Part shown: positions 59,500-64,000 of the stretch, in pieces
How the letters are laid out: every line of letters starts with the position of its first letter
How positions within the stretch are numbered: the first letter of the stretch is position 1
Source of the DNA: Pomphorhynchus laevis
Taxonomy: Eukaryota > Acanthocephala > Palaeacanthocephala > Echinorhynchida > Pomphorhynchidae
Assembly: GCA_012934845.2 (NCBI GenBank)
Contig: WNNJ02001749.1
Location: forward strand, 117,514 to 181,513
Direction of reading: 5' to 3'
Length of the DNA stretch: 64,000 nucleotides
Notes under the pieces: generated by a model
The model's input: the letters and a program-made list of their open reading frames with translations, nothing else
The model's database searches: none
Told to the model about the DNA's origin: nothing
Translations under genes and position numbers: made by a program

Positions 59500-60110
59500 A
59501 CTTTAATAATGTGTGATCGGCAAGGTAATACGTAATCGAGAATTGTTGTGAGCTCAGAGTCAAATAGAGAGGATAAAAAATCGACGAAAATGGAAGGCGA
59601 ATTAGGCGACACAAGAGCAGAGTCAAGAATATTAGATCGAAATAAAGTATGATTGAGAAATTTCCACGGTTGATTGAAGGTAGGGGAGACTCGAGAGGGA
59701 GCAAGCTAATTAGTAAGATTTAAGGTGAATAGAAAGTTGTCCGAGAGACCAGGATATGAGATATTACATGAAACATGTGTAGAGAAAACTGCAAGGAGTT
59801 GTAGTGATATCAAGGATACCGCCAAGTTGAGTCGGAGGGGTGCGAAGTAAATAGAGATTATAATCGGAAATTATGCTTACAATTTAGATGAAATATGAAT
59901 CGGAAGAGCGGTCCAAGCGAATTTTTAAATCACCTAGTACAAACAATGGGATTGCTGAATGTAAACAGAAGAAATAATTTCAGCTAGTTCATCGAAGAAC
60001 TTGAATGAAGGATGAGAAGATCCAAGCCGATATATGATAGCGAGTTCAAGTGGAAAAAGGGGAGACGATCTACAGATAAGTAATTCGAAATATTCGGACG
60101 CTATAATCAT
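59500..60110 (-). mobile_element. Degraded L2/CR1-like endonuclease region
   Basis: Minus-strand frames parallel copy 1 between its GDFN motif and RT: a PTFNQPWKFLNHTLFRSNI-like segment near 59670 (copy 1: [15 protein letters not shown]) and a FDSELTTILD segment near 59550 (copy 1: [14 protein letters not shown]). It is interrupted on the 60.1-kb side by the hairpin and the next element. Confidence 0.6.
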
Positions 60111-60154
60111 CTTCCGGTCGGTCCCCTATAAACGGGAAACGACCGGAAGATGAT
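60106..60154. repeat. 15-bp perfect hairpin
   Basis: ATCATCTTCCGGTCG (60106-60120), a 19-nt loop with nested CCC/GGG, and CGACCGGAAGATGAT (60140-60154). It marks the switch from the L2-like remnant to the probable LTR-element fossil. Confidence 0.75.
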
Positions 60155-60610
60155 CGACGTTGCTTGAGTATGATAACCGAGAACCACCTTTAAGACTGGA
60201 GGACGATCAGAGTGTGCCATAATCATTCCTTTAGTTGAACTATTTGTTAAACTATTAACAGAAGAAGAAGTGAACGTGTCAACGAGACGATTGGCAAGGC
60301 ACCCTACGGATGAACATGACCCTGAAAACAACTTCATACCTGAGCAACATCGAGAAATTCAGGACCTGCCACAGCAAAGTCCCGACTTAAACAGTCCGAG
60401 GAAACCGAATCAGCATGATACCGATACGATGCAAGAACAGGAAACTAGTGATGTTCAAGTAGAGAGCATTCCCGTTCAAAAGGAAAACACATATATCTTG
60501 CGATGAGGAATTCGAGCGAGGAAACCTCCTAGATACCTCAATGAATACGTGACGTAGGAAGAATGTCATAATCATTCTTTTAGTTGAACTATTTGTTAAA
60601 CTATTTACAT
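60155..60610 (+). mobile_element. Probable fossil of an LTR-retrotransposon pol 3' end
   Basis: The plus frame is charged and Pro/Gln-rich and ends with an ARKPPRYLNEYVT-like motif, reminiscent of the tail of pol in Ty3/gypsy-like elements. A direct repeat of about 38 bp (TTTAGTTGAACTATTTGTTA) stands at about 60221-60258 and 60566-60603. Broken; only a small piece remains; old. Assignment is tentative. Confidence 0.4.
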
Positions 60611-63160
60611 ATTATAATATTTACATATTGTAGATTAATTCGAATAAAACCTCTAGTGTTCGATCTCTTTAGAGTGTGAAGCATAATCGCTAGATGTAAG
60701 ACAATATAAAGAAATTGGAGAGATTTAATTGAATATAGATGAATTATCAGCAGGTAGGATTATTGAAATGAGAGATCGAAACGCAGAGACATCAGTATCT
60801 AGACGACATTGAGCGAAAGAGGAGGCGGAGACCTTGACATTCGATATGATAATGCACCTATCACGTGTGGGGAGTGTTTTAGTTTACGTTAGGAATCTGT
60901 AGGATTACTTAAGTAGGCTAGAATAATCTGATTGCAGACGAAGGAAGAGTACAAATTGGATAGGAATAATTAGATTAGTGTATTGGTTAAATAATATCGC
61001 TTACTTCTGATTAAGTTTTGTTAATACGGTTAGATGAAGGAACATTAGACATGATTTGTTGTAAATTCATAGGAATATTAATTTGACGGACATGATCAAT
61101 ATTGTCGGAAGCTAAATTGATTGATGAAAGGAGATTAAAATTAACAGAACGTTGTGGAGCACCTAACGAGTAGGTAAATGGGAATAATTTTGATGGATTT
61201 TAAACTGAACAGACGGACCGATACGGCGACTGAGTATAGGAACAAATAAGTGGATCAGGTCGATTAGAAATAGTTACATTGGTATCGTTCGAGTAAGAGC
61301 AAACGCTGAATTCATTAGGGGCAGAGATATCAAATGTATCCGAAGCGCATTAATAGGCCGACTAGAATTCATTATTGGGCGGTTAGAAATTAATAGATTC
61401 GTTTGATTGTTGTTAGGATTTGATCAATCACTATATTCAGTAACATGTGATGATCCAATTGTAGTAATAGAGTGATTAAAAGTTCGATGATGCATTGTGC
61501 GATATTCTGGAAATGCGAAAATAGCTTATTCAACGTTGGAAATTGAAGTATCGTATATGGTGTGAGCTGGAGTGCACTCGGTGGTGGAAGAAGGATTAAC
61601 AGCAACATAACCGTAAGCACGATCGTTTACAGGTGTCGGTTCAGTTGTAAAAATCGAACACTGGAAAGCAGGGCTTATTTGAATACATTTATCAGAGCTT
61701 TCACGTATGATAAACGAAGCTGCTTAAGCTGTCGATATGCACAAAATTCACTAATCAAATATTCTTAGATTGGATACGAATGACAGACAACAGTGGTCTA
61801 GACTGAACAGTTTCTGATTGAACACAGGACTTAAAGTGAGGTATTCGTATTAAGGATTTTATTACATCCACCCATGTGATATTCTCGTAAGTTGTAAGTA
61901 TATGTAATAGAAACGATGTAATCAGTCAATTGATAATTAGATAGCATTGTCTCTTAGATAGTGCATGTCATATTGTATGTAATCTTCAATGCAATCAGTT
62001 TAATAATCAATTTGAACTTTTTACTCTTTGTGTTGCATGCCCTCATGAAGGTATCTATCACCGATCGAATGCCTATATCTAAACGATCTTTACCACGCCT
62101 TATTAAGACATTTATTTACAAAACATTTAATGCAAGTGTTAATGCACCTTTGTTCTTGAAAATCTAGGTCGCGTTGAAGGAATATGCAATCTGAAGGATC
62201 CTTCACAACTGCCTAAATATTTAAATCATGGGTAAAAACTAAGTTACAATTTTGATCTTTACTAACAAATTATTTTGCTAGTAAGGAATAATATTGGATC
62301 ATGCACTGATCATTGAGGAACCCTGGACGAAAAAAATGCATGATGGCATGTTAGTTCCAATTCGCCCTTTAAAATATCGCTGATCATGGAACACATTAAT
62401 TCAATGATCAAGGAACACATTAATTCCCATTAATTCAAGCATCCTTCACATCAATTAAGTATTTTCTTACGTCCACCCATGCAATATTCTTGTAATTAGT
62501 TGATTGTATTAACTCTCGAACTTGATCAGTTGTGATTGAATTGATACCGTAGTGATTCAATTACGAGATATATTTTCGTACCGTAGTGATTGAATTGATT
62601 GCATATATTATATTGTAATCAGATTTAACAATTAGGACTTCTTTTTCTTTTGTAATTAACCCAGTAAGCTGATCTGATATGTAAATTACAAAATACGTTG
62701 TACTGGAAGTTGGAATGGACGGTAAATATGAAAATGTGAGTTAAATGGTAACTATGTAAGTATTTTAACCAATACAATTCCTCGATGATATCTACGACTT
62801 ATCTATATTTCTACTTGCAATATTTTAATCAATTTTTAATTATTTTCGTGCCATAAATTTTAAATTAAAACTATTAGTTGGTAATTATCAACTGTTCACG
62901 ACAATTAATATAGATGAGCATTGTAAATGTTCATCTATATTTGTAACATTTGAAAATGAAAATTTGTAAATTTATAATTCGTAAATTATCTATTGCATTG
63001 CTAGTATTTTGTAGCTCATTTGCTGCTGTTTGTTGTTATAATAAAATGCAAGTGGATGGATCGAGCAATGAAGAGAGAGAGAGTCTCAAACAAAATTACA
63101 ACATAAATTTAAAAAATTCATAATTCAATGAAAAATATTATTTAATAAAATTATATAAAT
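60611..63160. other. Degraded sequence, no firm gene
   Basis: GA-rich text from 60700 to 61560 looks like further LINE remnant on the minus strand but I cannot name a domain. Two related segments near 61853 and 62458 (ACGTCCACCCATGCAATATTC type) suggest a duplicated RT-like remnant. A minus-strand stretch around 62330-62120 is weakly RT-like. Nothing intact. Confidence 0.35.
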
Positions 63161-63161
63161 G

Positions 63162-63345
63162 TATGAAAGTTGAGCTTGTTATGTGTATTGAATAAAAATA
63201 CTTTTCTTTGCTGTTTTATATAAATTTATCGAAGTTGAGCGAGTTAAATGTATTGAATAAAAATACTTTTTGATGTTTTATTTAAATTTATAGAAGTTAA
63301 GCGAGGTACGTGTATTGAATAAAAATACTTTTCTTTGCTGAAGAT
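63162..63345. repeat. 64-bp tandem repeat, three units
   Basis: TGTATTGAATAAAAATACTTTT recurs at 64-bp spacing, each time preceded by GTTGAGC or GTTAAGC and followed by TTTTATTTAAATTTAT-like sequence. Units are diverged by several bases. Non-coding. Confidence 0.8.
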
Positions 63346-64000
63346 GGACGTTTGTTATTTCACAATACTTTCACAAAGAATTAGATGTATATATAAATGC
63401 TCTACTTAATTTTTTAAGTTCTTAGTTACTTCAGTAAAGTCTATAGAAGCGTTATATTGTCAGTAATATTTTAAATTTAATAATGTTTTAAAGTAATATA
63501 TTTGTTATCTTTAATTATTAATACTTTAAAATAAATATTAACCGAAAATTATGCATTTCTACCTTCATCGACAAATATTTTCATCACTATCTCAATCACT
63601 AAGCTTTTTTGAAACCTAAAATTGAAAGCATTGTTTACTTAAAATAATTTTGACTGTAATTTAATATTTCATGTAATATATTACGTTTATATTATTTTAA
63701 AATAGATTACAATATAAAATATTATGTTATTAAAATTTTTATAATATAGCTATATAATATATACACATTATATAACAATATTTAAATTATAGCTATATAG
63801 TATTATATATCTATCGTATATAATATAGCTATGATTTTTATATACTATCAATAAATATAATTGATAATTATGTAAGATAATGTAAATAATTATATTTTAT
63901 ATAATTATATTATGATAATCTATATTATAACATATAATATTTAGGATTTTAATATATTAAAAACAATTTATAATTCTAATTAATATCTAATATTAATTAA
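63346..64000. other. AT-rich end of window, nothing seen
   Basis: Almost pure A/T with TATATAATATAGC words repeated around 63740-63830. No gene or distinct structure. Confidence 0.5.

Noticed and set aside
1-64000. CRISPR arrays, tRNA or rRNA genes
   Set aside because: No direct-repeat/spacer pattern of CRISPR type, no tRNA A/B box pair in a foldable context and no rRNA-like segment were seen on reading both strands. A covariance search could still find a tRNA that I missed.

Overview
The window is AT-rich eukaryotic DNA. It holds two recognisable host genes in a dense bed of retrotransposons, tandem repeats and palindromes. Introns as short as 43-51 nt beside introns of many kilobases, and retroelements with APE-type, RLE-type and Penelope-like reverse transcriptases, suggest an invertebrate animal. 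I cannot name the species.

Host genes. TAPT1 (13206-14504, +) is a 432-residue membrane protein in one open exon. DPH1 (minus strand, 44337 down to 16332) can be assembled from nine exons whose phases all agree (1173 nt, 390 aa). It spans 28 kb because introns 2 (14.6 kb), 5 (3.6 kb) and 6 (6.1 kb) are filled with transposons, while introns 1, 7 and 8 are 43-51 nt. The two genes converge tail to tail.

Layout. 1-4880: AT-rich, with small hairpin repeats and no gene seen. 4880-9240: satellite with a 381-bp monomer in a 762-bp dimeric higher-order repeat. 9241-13200: AT-rich, with an RLE-element 3' scrap, a long palindrome and a hammerhead-like repeat. 13206-14504: TAPT1. 14505-16331: intergenic palindromes. 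16332-44337: DPH1 with its transposon-loaded introns. 44338-59400: further LINE, RLE and Penelope-like copies in both orientations. 59500-64000: degraded elements, a probable LTR-element fossil and AT-rich DNA.

Retroelements. (i) An RLE-type family: CCHC-like N-terminus, RT, then a Cys/His knuckle plus PD-D-type nuclease. There is one near full-length copy (40065-43216) and at least five other pieces. All copies whose 3' tail can be read share a short GC hairpin there. (ii) An L2/CR1-like LINE with three copies sharing one 3' end that carries a perfect GCGTGC/GCACGC hairpin. (iii) Several more decayed CR1/Jockey-like LINEs. (iv) Penelope-like RT fragments.

The most unusual signal is a small structured module found in three dispersed repeat families. 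It has a GAAAC box and usually a CTGATGA box, and its stems show compensatory changes between families. It resembles hammerhead ribozymes but in permuted, pseudoknot-like order, and one family lies just 3' of the Penelope-like RT fragments.
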